A stretch of 64,000 nucleotides of DNA. Origin: Streptomyces physcomitrii (GTDB lineage: Bacteria; Actinomycetota; Actinomycetes; Streptomycetales; Streptomycetaceae). The notes beneath the pieces were generated by a model. That model was not told where the DNA came from. It searched no databases and saw only the letters and a program-made list of their open reading frames with translations. The DNA is taken from NCBI RefSeq assembly GCF_012273655.1, contig NZ_JAAWWP010000013.1:62001-126000 (forward strand), in the 5' to 3' direction. The position numbers were made by a program, and so were the translations under genes. Shown here piece by piece: positions 16,029 to 25,539 of the stretch; positions within the stretch are counted from its first letter, which is position 1, and each line of letters starts with the position of its first letter.

Positions 16029-17564
16029 ATGATCGTCCCGTTCGCAGTGCGCGACTTCCTCGACCGTGCCACCACCGTCTACGGCGACCGGGTGGGCGCC
16101 GTGGACGAGCCGCAGCAGCCGGCCCGCCCCTGGGAAGGGCTCAGCTACCGCAGGATCGGCGAACTCGCCCGCGCCCAGGCGGCCGGCCTGGACGCGCTCG
16201 GCGTCCCGCACGGCGCCCGGGTCGCCGTGGTCTCCCCCAACAGCGCCCGGCTGCTCACCTCCTTCTACGGGGTGAGCGGGTACGGGCGGGTCCTCGTCCC
16301 GGTGAACTTCCGGCTGACCGCGGAGGAGGTGCGCTACATCGTCGAGGACTCCGGGGCCGAAGTACTCCTGATCGACCCGGAGTTGACCGAGCGGCTCGCC
16401 GGGGTGGAGTGCCGGCACACCTTCACCCTCGGCGAGGAGACCGACGCCCGGCTGTACGACTTCGCCACCGATCCGAAGCCGCCGGAGCCGGACGAGAACG
16501 CCACCGCCACCCTCAACTACACCAGCGGCACCACGGCCCGGCCCAAGGGCGTGCAGATCACCCACCGCAACATCTGGGTCAACGCGACCACCTTCGCCTT
16601 GCACGCCGGGGTGAGCGACCGGGACGTCTATCTGCACACCCTGCCGATGTTCCACGCCAACGGCTGGGGCATGCCCTTCGCGATGGCCGCGCTCGGCGTC
16701 CCGCAGATCGTGCTGCGCAAGGTCGACGGCGCCGAGATCCTGCGCCGGGTCGCCGCCCACGGGGTGACCGTGATGTGCGCGGCCCCGGCCGTGGTCAACG
16801 CGGTGCTCGCCGCCGCGCAGTCCTGGGAGGGCGAGATCCCGGGCCGGGACCGGGTGCGGATCATCGTGGCGGGCGCCCCGCCCCCGACCCGTACGGTGGC
16901 CCGCGTGGAGGCCGAGCTCGGCTGGGAGTTCCTGCAGATCTACGGGCTGACCGAGACCTCCCCGCTGCTCACCGTCAACCGCGGCCGCGCCGAGTGGGAC
17001 GCACTGCCGCCGGAGGAGCGCGCGGGCAAGCTGGTCCGGGCGGGGGCGCCCGCGCTCGGGGTCTCGCTGCGCACCTCGGAGCAGGGCGAGGTGCTGGCCC
17101 GCTCCAATGTCGTCCTGGAGGGCTACTGGCGCCAGCCCGAGGCGAGCGCCGAGGCGCTGCGGGACGGCTGGTTCCACACCGGCGACGGCGGGACCCTCGA
17201 CGAGGAGGGCTATCTCACCATCAGCGACCGCCAGAAGGACGTGATCATCACCGGCGGCGAGAACGTCTCCTCCGTCGAGGTGGAGGACGCCCTCTTCAGC
17301 CACCCCGCGGTGGAGGAGGTCGCGGTGATCGGCGTGCCCGACGAGAGGTGGGGCGAGACCATCAAGGCCCTGGTGGTCCGCGCCCCGGACACCGAGGTGG
17401 ACGAGGCCGAGCTGATCCGGCACTGCAAGGACCGCCTCGCCGGGTACAAGGCGCCCACCTCGGTGGAATTCCGCGACACCCTCGCCCGCACGGCCACCGG
17501 CAAGCTCCAGAAGTTCAAGCTGCGCGAGCCGTACTGGCAGGGGCGCGAGCGCGGAGTGAATTGA
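16029..17564 (+). CDS. Acyl-CoA synthetase / AMP-binding ligase
   Basis: 511 residues, complete ANL superfamily enzyme. The P-loop is YTSGTTARPKG (Ala where Gly is usual), the A5 motif YGLTETSP, the hinge DRQKDVIITGGENVSS, and the catalytic C-terminal Lys lies in TGKLQKFKLR. It activates a carboxylic acid to an acyl-AMP and then to an acyl-CoA; the medium/long-chain fatty-acid branch is likely from the FHANGWGMPF motif. The ATG at 16029 sits about 100 bases after the marR stop. It is on the same strand as marR and close to fadH, which suggests a fatty-acid degradation module. Confidence 0.93.
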   Translation: MIVPFAVRDFLDRATTVYGDRVGAVDEPQQPARPWEGLSYRRIGELARAQAAGLDALGVPHGARVAVVSPNSARLLTSFYGVSGYGRVLVPVNFRLTAEEVRYIVEDSGAEVLLIDPELTERLAGVECRHTFTLGEETDARLYDFATDPKPPEPDENATATLNYTSGTTARPKGVQITHRNIWVNATTFALHAGVSDRDVYLHTLPMFHANGWGMPFAMAALGVPQIVLRKVDGAEILRRVAAHGVTVMCAAPAVVNAVLAAAQSWEGEIPGRDRVRIIVAGAPPPTRTVARVEAELGWEFLQIYGLTETSPLLTVNRGRAEWDALPPEERAGKLVRAGAPALGVSLRTSEQGEVLARSNVVLEGYWRQPEASAEALRDGWFHTGDGGTLDEEGYLTISDRQKDVIITGGENVSSVEVEDALFSHPAVEEVAVIGVPDERWGETIKALVVRAPDTEVDEAELIRHCKDRLAGYKAPTSVEFRDTLARTATGKLQKFKLREPYWQGRERGVN

Positions 17565-17576
17565 CGATCTGTCAGG

Positions 17577-17619
17577 TGATGGCCTGTCAGGTGACACTTC
17601 GTCAGCTGACAGGCCATCA
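17577..17619 (+). terminator. Long hairpin just after the acyl-CoA synthetase gene
   Basis: A 19-base stem with one mismatch and a five-base loop (ACTTC). The outer 14 bases TGATGGCCTGTCAG pair perfectly with CTGACAGGCCATCA. CTGTCAGGTGA is repeated twice in its left arm region. It lies 13 bases after the stop. Confidence 0.6.
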
Positions 17620-17647
17620 ACTCGCTTTCCATGCGGCCGAGTTCGCG

Positions 17648-17689
17648 CCGCAGGGCCCGCCCCGGTGAAGCACGGGGCGGGCCCTGCGG
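17648..17689. terminator. Strong shared terminator between convergent genes
   Basis: A perfect 17-base stem (CCGCAGGGCCCGCCCCG and its complement) with an eight-base loop, between the acyl-CoA synthetase gene and the convergent VOC gene. Suitable for both directions. Confidence 0.8.
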
Positions 17690-17698
17690 CCACCGCGG

Positions 17699-18100
17699 TC
17701 AGTCGCCGTCCGGCTCCGGGTGGCTGCCGTAGGGGCGGGTGAGGATCTCCATGCCGTGGCCCGCCGGGTCCATGAAGTACAGGCCCCGGCCGCCGTCGTT
17801 GCGGTTGATCTCGCCCGGCTGCTCGCGGTGCGGATCGGCGAAGTAGGTGGTGCCGCCGCCCTCGATCCGGGCGAGGGCGGCGTCGAACTCCTCCTCGGAG
17901 ATCAGGAAGGCGTAGTGCTGCAGGACGATCGACTCCGCGGGAACGGTGGCGAAGTCGAGGGTGACGCCGTTGGCGGTGGTGAGGGGGATGAAGGGGCCCC
18001 ACTCGGGGCCGGTCTCCAGACCGAGGATGTGGGCGAGGAAGTCCGCCGACTCCCGGTTGTCACGGGCGTGGACGATGAGGTGGTTCAGCTCTGCTGACAC
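17699..18100 (-). CDS. VOC (glyoxalase/bleomycin-resistance) family protein
   Basis: 133 residues, two beta-alpha-beta-beta-beta modules. The first begins AELNHLIVHARDNRESADFLAHILG, and the second ends YFMDPAGHGMEILTRPYG, with the metal-ligand pattern His (LNHLIV) and Glu (GMEIL). I chose GTG at 18100, with GGAGG 9 bases upstream, instead of an in-frame start 24 bases earlier. Function is unknown within the family (isomerase, dioxygenase or drug-binding protein). Confidence 0.87.
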   Translation of the reverse strand: MSAELNHLIVHARDNRESADFLAHILGLETGPEWGPFIPLTTANGVTLDFATVPAESIVLQHYAFLISEEEFDAALARIEGGGTTYFADPHREQPGEINRNDGGRGLYFMDPAGHGMEILTRPYGSHPEPDGD

Positions 18101-18188
18101 GGTGGAATGCCTCCGAGGGCACACTCACGGCACCTCCATGCCTCACCCGGTCGGTGACCGGCACGCGATGCCGTGACGTGATCGTAGG

Positions 18189-18224
18189 CGCCGCACCGGG
18201 GGCCGTCGAGCCTCCGGTGCGGCG
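18189..18224 (-). terminator. Terminator after the hydroquinone-reductase-like gene
   Basis: CGCCGCACCGG pairs perfectly with CCGGTGCGGCG (11 bases, 14-base loop), 20 bases beyond the stop at 18244. Confidence 0.6.
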
Positions 18225-18243
18225 GACGCCGGGGGCGGCGGGT

Positions 18244-19272
<1,029 letters not shown>

Positions 19273-19374
19273 CACGGATCTCCTCAGTTCGCAGATACGC
19301 GGGTGGTGCCCCGCCCGCCCTACTCTTCCCGCGGTCCAGGGTGATCCACACGGCCCGCGGTGTTCCGGGCCGCT

Positions 19375-19848
19375 TCAGGCCACCGGCGGGAACCAGGTCG
19401 GCTCCTCGGCGAGCGCCTGCTTGATGCGGCGCAGGCCGGTCTCGTGGACCCGGGGCAGGGCGTCGACCTCGAACCAGCCGACCTCCAGCGACTCGTCGTC
19501 GTTGACCCGCGCCTCACCGCCGACCGCGCGGCAGCGGAAGGTGATGTCCATGAACTGGCAGATGTCGCCGTTCTCGTACTGCACGGGCTGCCCGGACTCG
19601 ACGAGGACGACCCGCTCCGGCACGCAGCGCACCGCGGTCTCCTCGTAGACCTCGCGCACCGCGCAGGCCGCGGGCTGCTCGCCGGGGTCGGGGATGCCGC
19701 CGATGACCGACCACCGGCCGTTGTCGGACCGGCGGCCGAGGAGCACCCGGCCCGCGTCGTCGAAGACGATGGCGGTCACCCCCGGCAGCCACAGGAGCTG
19801 GTGTCCGGCGCTCGCGCGGAGGGTGCTGATGAACTCAGGTGTAGCCAT
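19375..19848 (-). CDS. Nudix hydrolase
   Basis: 157 residues, a single Nudix domain. The Nudix box is GGIPDPGEQPAACAVREVYEE (residues about 50-70), with the REVYEE metal-binding helix intact and the expected upstream Gly. It hydrolyses a nucleoside diphosphate linked to another group; the substrate cannot be assigned. ATG at 19848. It is 27 bases upstream of the next leftward gene context and 26 bases past the stop of lnt, on the same strand as lnt. Confidence 0.93.
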   Translation of the reverse strand: MATPEFISTLRASAGHQLLWLPGVTAIVFDDAGRVLLGRRSDNGRWSVIGGIPDPGEQPAACAVREVYEETAVRCVPERVVLVESGQPVQYENGDICQFMDITFRCRAVGGEARVNDDESLEVGWFEVDALPRVHETGLRRIKQALAEEPTWFPPVA

Positions 19849-19875
19849 GCCACGACCCTAACCGGGGGCTGTGCC

Positions 19876-21486
19876 TCAGGCCGGACGTCCGCGGCGCGCG
19901 AACCGGCGCCGCGCCGCGGGTGCCAGCGCCCAGCCGAGCCCGCCCGCGCCGACCAGGACGAGCAGTCCCTCGGGGAGGGTGCCGAGCCGGGTGGCCGGGG
20001 TCCGGGAGGAGCGCAGCGGCACCTCCTCGACGAGCGACTGGGCGGTGAACATCTTCGTCTTCTCGACGATCCGCCCGTCCGGCATGATCACCGCGCTGAC
20101 CCCGCTGGTGACCGGCACCGCCACGGTCCTGCTGTGCTCGACGGCCCGGATCCGGGACATCGCCAGCTGCTGGTAGGTCATCTCGCTGTGCCCGAAGGTG
20201 GCGTTGTTGCTCGGTACGGAGATCATCTGGGCCCCGTCCTCGACGGCGTCGCGCACCGCCCAGTCGAAGGCCGCCTCGTAGCAGGTGGCGAGGCCGACCC
20301 GGGCGTTCGCCATCCGGAACACACCGGGCCGGCTCCCCCGGCTGAAGTCCTGGCGGACCATGTCCACATCGGAGCTGAAGACGCTGATCAGGGACCGCAG
20401 CGGGATGTACTCGCCGAAGGGCTGGACCTGCCGCTTGTTGTACCGGTCGACCGGGCCCTTGCGCGGGTCCCACAGCACCTGCTGGTTGTAGAGCCGGTCC
20501 CCGTCCTCCACCACCGCGCCGATGGAGACGGGCGCGCCGACGGCCCGTACCGCGTCCTCGATGACCGCGCGGGCGTCGCCGTTGGTGAAGGGGTCGATGT
20601 CGGAGGAGTTCTCCGGCCACAGGACGAGATCCACCTCGCCCGGGGAGATCCGGTCGGCGAGCCGCCGCGTCTCGCGGGCGTGGTAGTCGAGCACGGCCCG
20701 GCGCTGGGCGTTGAAGTCCAGCCCCGCGCGCGGCACATTGCCCTGGACGAGCGCCACCGTGGTGGTGCCGTCCTCCGCCGCGTCGCTGACCAGGGCGCGG
20801 GAGCCGAGGGCGGCGAGCAGCGGCAGGACCAGGGCGCCGAGGGCGAGCGCGGCGAGCGTCCGCCGCGGGGGTCGGCCGGCCCGCGCCGCCGCCAGGAGCC
20901 GGACCGCCTCGTAGAGGCCGAAGCCGGTGAGGACCACCGCGAAGCCGAGTACGGGCGTACCGCCGAGCGCGGCCAGCGGCAGGAAGAGCCCGTCCGCCTG
21001 GCCGAAGGCGACCTTGCCCCAGGGGAAGCCGCCGAAGGGGGCCCGGGCGCGCGCGGCCTCGGTCAGGATCCATACGCCCGCGGACCACAGGGGCGCCCCG
21101 GGCAGCCGGGAGACCACCGCGATGCCGGCACCGGCCGCGCCGACGAAGAGGGCCTCGATCGCGGCGAGGGCGAGCCAGGGGACGGGGCCGACCTCGACGC
21201 CGGTCCACACCAGCAGGGGCAGCAGGAAGCCGAGCCCGAAGAGGTAGCCGAGCCCGAACCCGGCCCGGGCCCGGCGGCCGCGGAGGCACCACGCCAGGGC
21301 GGCGAAGGCGGGCAGCGCCAGCCACCAGACCGTACGCGGCGGGAAACTCAGGTAGAGCAGGACACCGGCGAGGGCCGCGGTCAGCGGCCGGACCAGGCGG
21401 CGCAGCAGACGCACCCGGCGCGAGGCGGCGGCCGGGGGCGGATCGAGGCGTTCCGCGTCGTCTGCGGTGGTGGCGGTGGCGGTCAC
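19876..21486 (-). CDS. lnt: Apolipoprotein N-acyltransferase
   Basis: 536 residues. Six to eight hydrophobic segments precede a nitrilase-like periplasmic-side domain. The catalytic triad is visible: Glu292 in LWPENSSD, Lys351 in YNKRQ, and Cys402 in ATCYEAAF. A final membrane helix and a basic tail RRRFARRGRPA end the protein. It transfers a third acyl chain to the N-terminal Cys of lipoproteins. GTG start at 21486. The upstream region is occupied by a palindromic MITE-like element about 90 bases away, which may affect its promoter. Confidence 0.93.
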   Translation of the reverse strand: MTATATTADDAERLDPPPAAASRRVRLLRRLVRPLTAALAGVLLYLSFPPRTVWWLALPAFAALAWCLRGRRARAGFGLGYLFGLGFLLPLLVWTGVEVGPVPWLALAAIEALFVGAAGAGIAVVSRLPGAPLWSAGVWILTEAARARAPFGGFPWGKVAFGQADGLFLPLAALGGTPVLGFAVVLTGFGLYEAVRLLAAARAGRPPRRTLAALALGALVLPLLAALGSRALVSDAAEDGTTTVALVQGNVPRAGLDFNAQRRAVLDYHARETRRLADRISPGEVDLVLWPENSSDIDPFTNGDARAVIEDAVRAVGAPVSIGAVVEDGDRLYNQQVLWDPRKGPVDRYNKRQVQPFGEYIPLRSLISVFSSDVDMVRQDFSRGSRPGVFRMANARVGLATCYEAAFDWAVRDAVEDGAQMISVPSNNATFGHSEMTYQQLAMSRIRAVEHSRTVAVPVTSGVSAVIMPDGRIVEKTKMFTAQSLVEEVPLRSSRTPATRLGTLPEGLLVLVGAGGLGWALAPAARRRFARRGRPA

Positions 21487-21577
21487 TCGGGGAGTCTACG
21501 GCGGTGCGGGGCGGTCGCGGAGCGGGCCCCTGTCCGGCCTGGGGTCTTCGTTCGAGCCCCAGTCTGATCGGGAGACC

Positions 21578-21756
21578 CTAGGGTCTGTCGTCAAACTCCC
21601 CTCTGCGTCGCGACGCCTGGCACGCACTCTCGCCGCACCGGGCGCAAGGCCGAGTACATCCAGTACGAGGCCTTGCACCCGGCACACCGAGAGCACGCAC
21701 CAGACGCCGCAACGCCGCCCTCCGGGCGACGAGGGGAGTCTGACGACAGACCCTAG
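21578..21756. mobile_element. MITE-like palindromic element, 179 bases, no ORF
   Basis: The ends are inverted repeats of 26 bases with one mismatch: CTAGGGTCTGTCGTCAAACT on the left (continuing CCCCTC) and its complement on the right (25 of 26). CTAG is present at both outer edges, as expected for a target-site duplication or a CTAG/TA target. The inner arms (about 47 bases each) also pair, 35 of 47, with all but one mismatch being transitions; the centre contains GTACATCCAGTAC. The element is too small to encode a transposase, so it would need one in trans. It separates lnt from the PH-like gene. Confidence 0.7.
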
Positions 21757-22301
21757 GCGGCGGAACCGGCGGGCTGGGGGCGCAGCCGGTCGCGGATGAC
21801 GCGGACGGCGGCCTCGGCGTCGTCGACGGTGATGGTGAAGATGTGTCCGTCGCCGAGCATGAGCATGACGCCCTCACCGCGCCGCACGATCACGGCGGTG
21901 CCCTTCTCGGGGCGCCAGCGGTAGCCCCAGCCGCCCCAGTGACGGGGGGTGACGGTCGGGACGAAGTCGGCCGCCACGACCTGGTCGAGGGGGATCCGGC
22001 GGCGCGGCAGCCCGATGTGTCCGCAGCGGATCTCCAGGTGGTCGCGGTCCACCTTCACGGCGACGTGCACGAAGGCGAGCGTGCCGAAGAGGACGAGCAG
22101 CCCGGCGGCGATGCAGCCGACGACCGACATCACCAGGGGTGCGTTGCCCGAGTTCCAGGCCGAGTCGACGGCCAGCTCGACGCCGAGGGCGATGCAGCCG
22201 CCGCCGATCAGGGCGAGCAGCCATTGGACACGGTTGGTGGCCCGGCCGTGCCAGGTCTCGTGCGGGTCGGCGGTCGCGCCCGCGTGGCGGTTCTCGCTCA
22301 T
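21753..22301 (-). CDS. PH-domain-like membrane protein
   Basis: 182 residues. Two hydrophobic segments (about residues 26-48 and 56-78) are followed by a beta-rich domain of the bacterial PH-like type, with the pattern LEIRCGHIGLPRRRIPLDQVVAADF and a final helix DAEAAVRVIRDRLRPQ. ATG at 22301. The TAG stop lies within the terminal CTAG of the adjacent palindromic element, so the natural C-terminus may have been altered by its insertion. Function unknown. Confidence 0.82.
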   Translation of the reverse strand: MSENRHAGATADPHETWHGRATNRVQWLLALIGGGCIALGVELAVDSAWNSGNAPLVMSVVGCIAAGLLVLFGTLAFVHVAVKVDRDHLEIRCGHIGLPRRRIPLDQVVAADFVPTVTPRHWGGWGYRWRPEKGTAVIVRRGEGVMLMLGDGHIFTITVDDAEAAVRVIRDRLRPQPAGSAA

Positions 22302-22519
22302 GGACCCGAGCGTACGCACGATCCGCGCGGCTGGCAGTGGCGCAGGAAACACCGCGGCGAAATCGGGACACAAGACATAGATCGTTCTACGCGCGGAGCG
22401 CCGGAGACCGCACTGGTCGGCGGGGGTGCGAGGGGTCGCGCACCCCCGAGGCGGCATCCACGGCAGCGGTGCCGTCTACGGCATGGGCATGAGGAAACCG
22501 CCCGCGCCGGACGGGACGC

Positions 22520-23305
22520 TCAGCGCGTGGCGCCGGCCGCGGTGAGCAGCCTGCCGTCCGCGTAGGCCTTGGCGGGCTCGGGGAGTCCGCCCTCGCGCCC
22601 GCTCAGGAGCACGGTGAGGCCCCCGGTGGCGGGCGCCCCCGGGGCGGGGTGCTCGCCGAGGCGCCGCAGGGCCTGGGCGGCGACGGCGCCCGCCGAGCCG
22701 TGCAGCACCAGCGGCGGGAGTCCGGGCTGCTGGAGGGCCGCGCGGATCCGCTCGGCGACCAGCTCGTAGTGGGTGCAGCCGAGGACGACGGTGGTCACCT
22801 CGGGCGGGGTGAGGGCCGCGGCGGCGGCGATCGCCCCGTCGATCGCGCGCTCGTCGGCGTGCTCGACGGCGTCCGCGAGGCCGGGGCAGGGCACCTCGGT
22901 GACCTCGGCGGAGCCCCCGAACTCGGTGATCAGGCCGCGCTGGTAGGGGCTCCCGGTGGTGCCCGGGGTGGCCCAGATGGCGACCGGGCCGCCGCCCGCC
23001 GCGGCGGGCTTGATCGCCGGGACCGTGCCGACGACCGGCAGCCCCGGCTCGAAGCGGGAGCGCAGCACGGGCAGACCGTGCACCGTGGCGGTGTTGCAGG
23101 CGACGATCAGGGCCCCGGGTCCGTACCCGGCGGCGGCCTCCGCGGCGGCCAGCGCGCGCGCCGCGATGTCCTCGGGCGCGCGGGGGCCCCACGGCATGCC
23201 CGGCGGGTCGCAGGAGAGCAGGAGGTCGGCGTCCGGGCGCAGGCGGCGTACCGCGGCCGCGGCGGCGAGCAGTCCGATACCGGAGTCCACGAGCGCGATC
23301 TTCAC
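22520..23305 (-). CDS. murI: Glutamate racemase
   Basis: 261 residues, an Asp/Glu racemase fold with both catalytic cysteines: one in VACNTATV (about residue 70) and one in GCTHYE (about residue 187). The first-strand motif DSGIGLL supplies the conserved Asp. The MPWG segment replaces the usual MPYG. It interconverts L- and D-glutamate for peptidoglycan. Actinomycetes often have a second murI near rph/murI; this one has no cell-wall gene next to it, so it may be a paralogue. ATG at 23305. It is divergent from the glycosyltransferase gene. Confidence 0.87.
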   Translation of the reverse strand: MKIALVDSGIGLLAAAAAVRRLRPDADLLLSCDPPGMPWGPRAPEDIAARALAAAEAAAGYGPGALIVACNTATVHGLPVLRSRFEPGLPVVGTVPAIKPAAAGGGPVAIWATPGTTGSPYQRGLITEFGGSAEVTEVPCPGLADAVEHADERAIDGAIAAAAALTPPEVTTVVLGCTHYELVAERIRAALQQPGLPPLVLHGSAGAVAAQALRRLGEHPAPGAPATGGLTVLLSGREGGLPEPAKAYADGRLLTAAGATR

Positions 23306-23362
23306 CCGCTCACCCTAAGGGATCGGCCGCCGCGCCCCGGGGCCGTGCGGCACACTGCCACG

Positions 23363-24592
23363 GTGAGCGCCCTCCTGTGGATCTGTGCCGTCTCGCTCCT
23401 CGCCTGGCTGTGGCTGCTGCTGTGCCAGGGCTACTTCTGGCGTACGGATGTCCGGCTGCCCCCGGGCGCCGAACCCGCGCGCTGGCCCGCGGTGGCGGTG
23501 GTGGTACCGGCCCGTGACGAGGCGGCCGTGCTGCCCCGGAGCCTTCCCTCGCTGCTGGCCCAGGAGTATCCGGGCCGGGCGCGGATCTTCCTCGTCGACG
23601 ACAACAGCACCGACGGCACCGGGGAGTCGGCCGCGGAGCTGGGGCGCGCGCCGGGCGGGCTCCCGCTGACGGTGCTCAGCGCGCCGGAGCCCGCGCCGGG
23701 CTGGACCGGGAAGCTGTGGGCGGTACGGCACGGGATCGAACGGGCGCGTGAGACGGACCCCGCGTACCTGCTCCTGACCGACGCGGACATCGCGCACGAG
23801 CCCGACAGCCTGCGCGCGCTGGTGGCGGCGGCCGAGGGCGGCGGCTACGACCTGGTCTCGCTGATGGCGCGGCTGCGGGTGGACAGCGCCTGGGAGCGGC
23901 TGATCGTGCCCGCCTTCGTCTACTTCTTCGGGCAGCTCTACCCCTTCCGGTGGGTCAACCGGCGGGGCGGGCGCACCGCGGCGGCGGCCGGGGGCTGCGT
24001 ACTGCTGCGCACCGCGGCGGCGGAGCGGGCGCGGATCCCGGAGTCCATCCGGGGCGCGGTCATCGACGATGTCTCGCTGGCCAGGGAGGTGAAACGCGGC
24101 GGCGGGCACATCTGGCTGGGCCTCGCCGAGCGGGTGGACAGCGTCCGCCCGTATCCGCGCCTCGCCGACCTCTGGCGGATGGTGGCACGCAGTGCCTACG
24201 CCCAGCTGCGGCACCAGCCGCTGATCCTGCTCGGCACCGTGCTCGGTCTCGCCCTGGTCTATCTCGCCCCGCCCGCCGGGCTGTTGACCGGGCTGGTCCG
24301 CGGCGAGGGCGCCCTGGCGCTCACCGGCGGCGCGACCTGGCTGCTGATGGCGGGGAGTTACGTCCCGATGCTGCGCCACTACCGGCAGACGCTCTGGCTG
24401 GCGCCGCTGCTGCCCCTGGTGGCGGCGCTGTACCTGCTGATGACGGTGGACTCGGCGGTGCGGCACTACCGGGGACGCGGCGCCTCCTGGAAGGGCCGGA
24501 CCTACCCGAAGCCCGCCGCCGGGCCCGCAGCCGACGAGGGCGCGCACACCTCGGACGAGCGGATCCCCCGGGCGGCTCCCGAACAGCCTTGA
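23363..24592 (+). CDS. Family 2 glycosyltransferase, HpnB-like
   Basis: 409 residues. An N-terminal membrane helix (LLWICAVSLLAWLWLLLC) is followed by a GT-A domain: VVVPARDEAAVLPRSLPSLL, FLVDDNSTDGT, and the metal-binding LTDADIAHEPDSL. The middle segment (YFFGQLYPFRWVN, VIDDVSLAREVKR) and two C-terminal membrane helices match hopene-associated glycosyltransferase HpnB. It probably transfers a sugar to a polyprenyl or hopanoid lipid. GTG start at 23363. No squalene/hopene gene is in the window, so the substrate remains open. Confidence 0.85.
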   Translation: MSALLWICAVSLLAWLWLLLCQGYFWRTDVRLPPGAEPARWPAVAVVVPARDEAAVLPRSLPSLLAQEYPGRARIFLVDDNSTDGTGESAAELGRAPGGLPLTVLSAPEPAPGWTGKLWAVRHGIERARETDPAYLLLTDADIAHEPDSLRALVAAAEGGGYDLVSLMARLRVDSAWERLIVPAFVYFFGQLYPFRWVNRRGGRTAAAAGGCVLLRTAAAERARIPESIRGAVIDDVSLAREVKRGGGHIWLGLAERVDSVRPYPRLADLWRMVARSAYAQLRHQPLILLGTVLGLALVYLAPPAGLLTGLVRGEGALALTGGATWLLMAGSYVPMLRHYRQTLWLAPLLPLVAALYLLMTVDSAVRHYRGRGASWKGRTYPKPAAGPAADEGAHTSDERIPRAAPEQP

Positions 24593-25052
24593 GCGGCAAG
24601 GGGATTCGCCCCCTTCGCCCGCTTTCGACGCCGCACGCCTCGGACGGCCGGACCCCGGCTTCCGGATCACGGGGAGAGCCCTCGCCGGGGCCTTCCGCTT
24701 CCGTGAGCGGGAAGCCGGGCCAATTCCGTCCGCACGGCCGGTTTCGGGGCCGGAGGCTTTTCGCTCTCCCCGCAGATTTGTCATGTCCTCGGATGACTGG
24801 GCGACACCGCGCGCGGAGGGGTTCCGGAGTGCACCCGCGAACGCCGAAACCCGCGATCTTGCTGGGCTCTCACCTCTGATCGCCATCTACCGGCAACGCT
24901 CGGGAAGCTTCACTTTTACGCGTTTCCTACACGCCGCAACGACCGATTTTGCCGAGTTCGCTCGCATTGCGGATCGTCGGCCTCAGCAAGCGCTCGAAAC
25001 AACCTTCTTATCGGTCTCCCCAACCAGCACATCGTGGGCTTAACTTATTGGC
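24593..25052. other. 460-base intergenic region
   Basis: Nothing gene-like that I can support. A short terminator lies at its left end. The right 160 bases are notably less GC-rich than the surroundings and carry the promoter of the DUF6643-like gene. An open frame at 24783-25043 has poor codon usage and is not called. Confidence 0.5.
24598..24615 (+). terminator. Short hairpin after the glycosyltransferase gene
   Basis: AAGGGG pairs with CCCCTT around a six-base loop, a few bases after the stop at 24592. Confidence 0.45.
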
Positions 25053-25053
25053 A
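25042..25053 (+). promoter_or_regulatory. Possible -10 box for a leaderless transcript
   Basis: TAACTT at 25042-25047 lies six bases before the ATG at 25053, and there is no purine-rich ribosome binding site. That spacing would start the mRNA at or next to the start codon. No clear -35 box is visible. Confidence 0.35.
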
Positions 25054-25508
25054 TGACCTCCCCCCGCTCCACATATGGCGGCGGTTACTACTCCGCGCCG
25101 TCCTTCCCGGACACTCCGATCTACGACTCCCTGGTCGCCGAGCGGGGCACACCCCAGATCGCTCCGATCCGGGTCCCCGCCGCGTACGAGAGCAGCAGTC
25201 ATCTGCCCGCTCTCCCGTCGGCGCTTCCCGCGCTGCCCTCGGCGCCGCAGCAGCCGCAGTACGGCTATCCGCCGGCGCAGCACGCCGGGCTGCAGCAGGC
25301 TCCGGCGCCGTACATCCCGCAGCAGGTGCCGCCCCGCGGTTACCAGGCGCAGCAGGCCCCGCAGCGGCCGATGTCGACCGGCACGGGCTACGAGGCCATG
25401 CGCCCTGCGGCGCCGAGGCCCGCCGCCCCGCGTCCCGCGGCGCCGCGGCAGGCTCCCGGGCCGTACGAGGACCCGTACCAGAGACAGCAGCAGTACCGGG
25501 CGTACTGA
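25053..25508 (+). CDS. DUF6643-like proline/glutamine-rich protein
   Basis: 151 residues. The N-terminus MTSPRSTYGGGYYSAPSFPD and the following IYDSLVAERGTPQIAPIRVP are typical of a conserved Streptomyces protein family (DUF6643). The rest is low-complexity, with LPALPSA repeats, PQQPQYGYPP and three tandem APRPA units. It is probably disordered, with no signal peptide or membrane segment. Function unknown; conservation of the first 45 residues suggests a binding motif there. Expression may be leaderless. Confidence 0.82.
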   Translation: MTSPRSTYGGGYYSAPSFPDTPIYDSLVAERGTPQIAPIRVPAAYESSSHLPALPSALPALPSAPQQPQYGYPPAQHAGLQQAPAPYIPQQVPPRGYQAQQAPQRPMSTGTGYEAMRPAAPRPAAPRPAAPRQAPGPYEDPYQRQQQYRAY

Positions 25509-25514
25509 CGCCCG

Positions 25515-25539
25515 GGTCCGGGCCCGTGCGGCCCGGACC
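25515..25539 (+). terminator. Terminator after the DUF6643-like gene
   Basis: GGTCCGGGCC pairs perfectly with GGCCCGGACC around CGTGC, six bases after the stop at 25508. Confidence 0.75.

Noticed and set aside
24783..25043. 86-codon open frame upstream of the DUF6643-like gene
   Set aside because: Third-position GC is low for this window, there is no ribosome binding site, and it ends inside the promoter region of the next gene.
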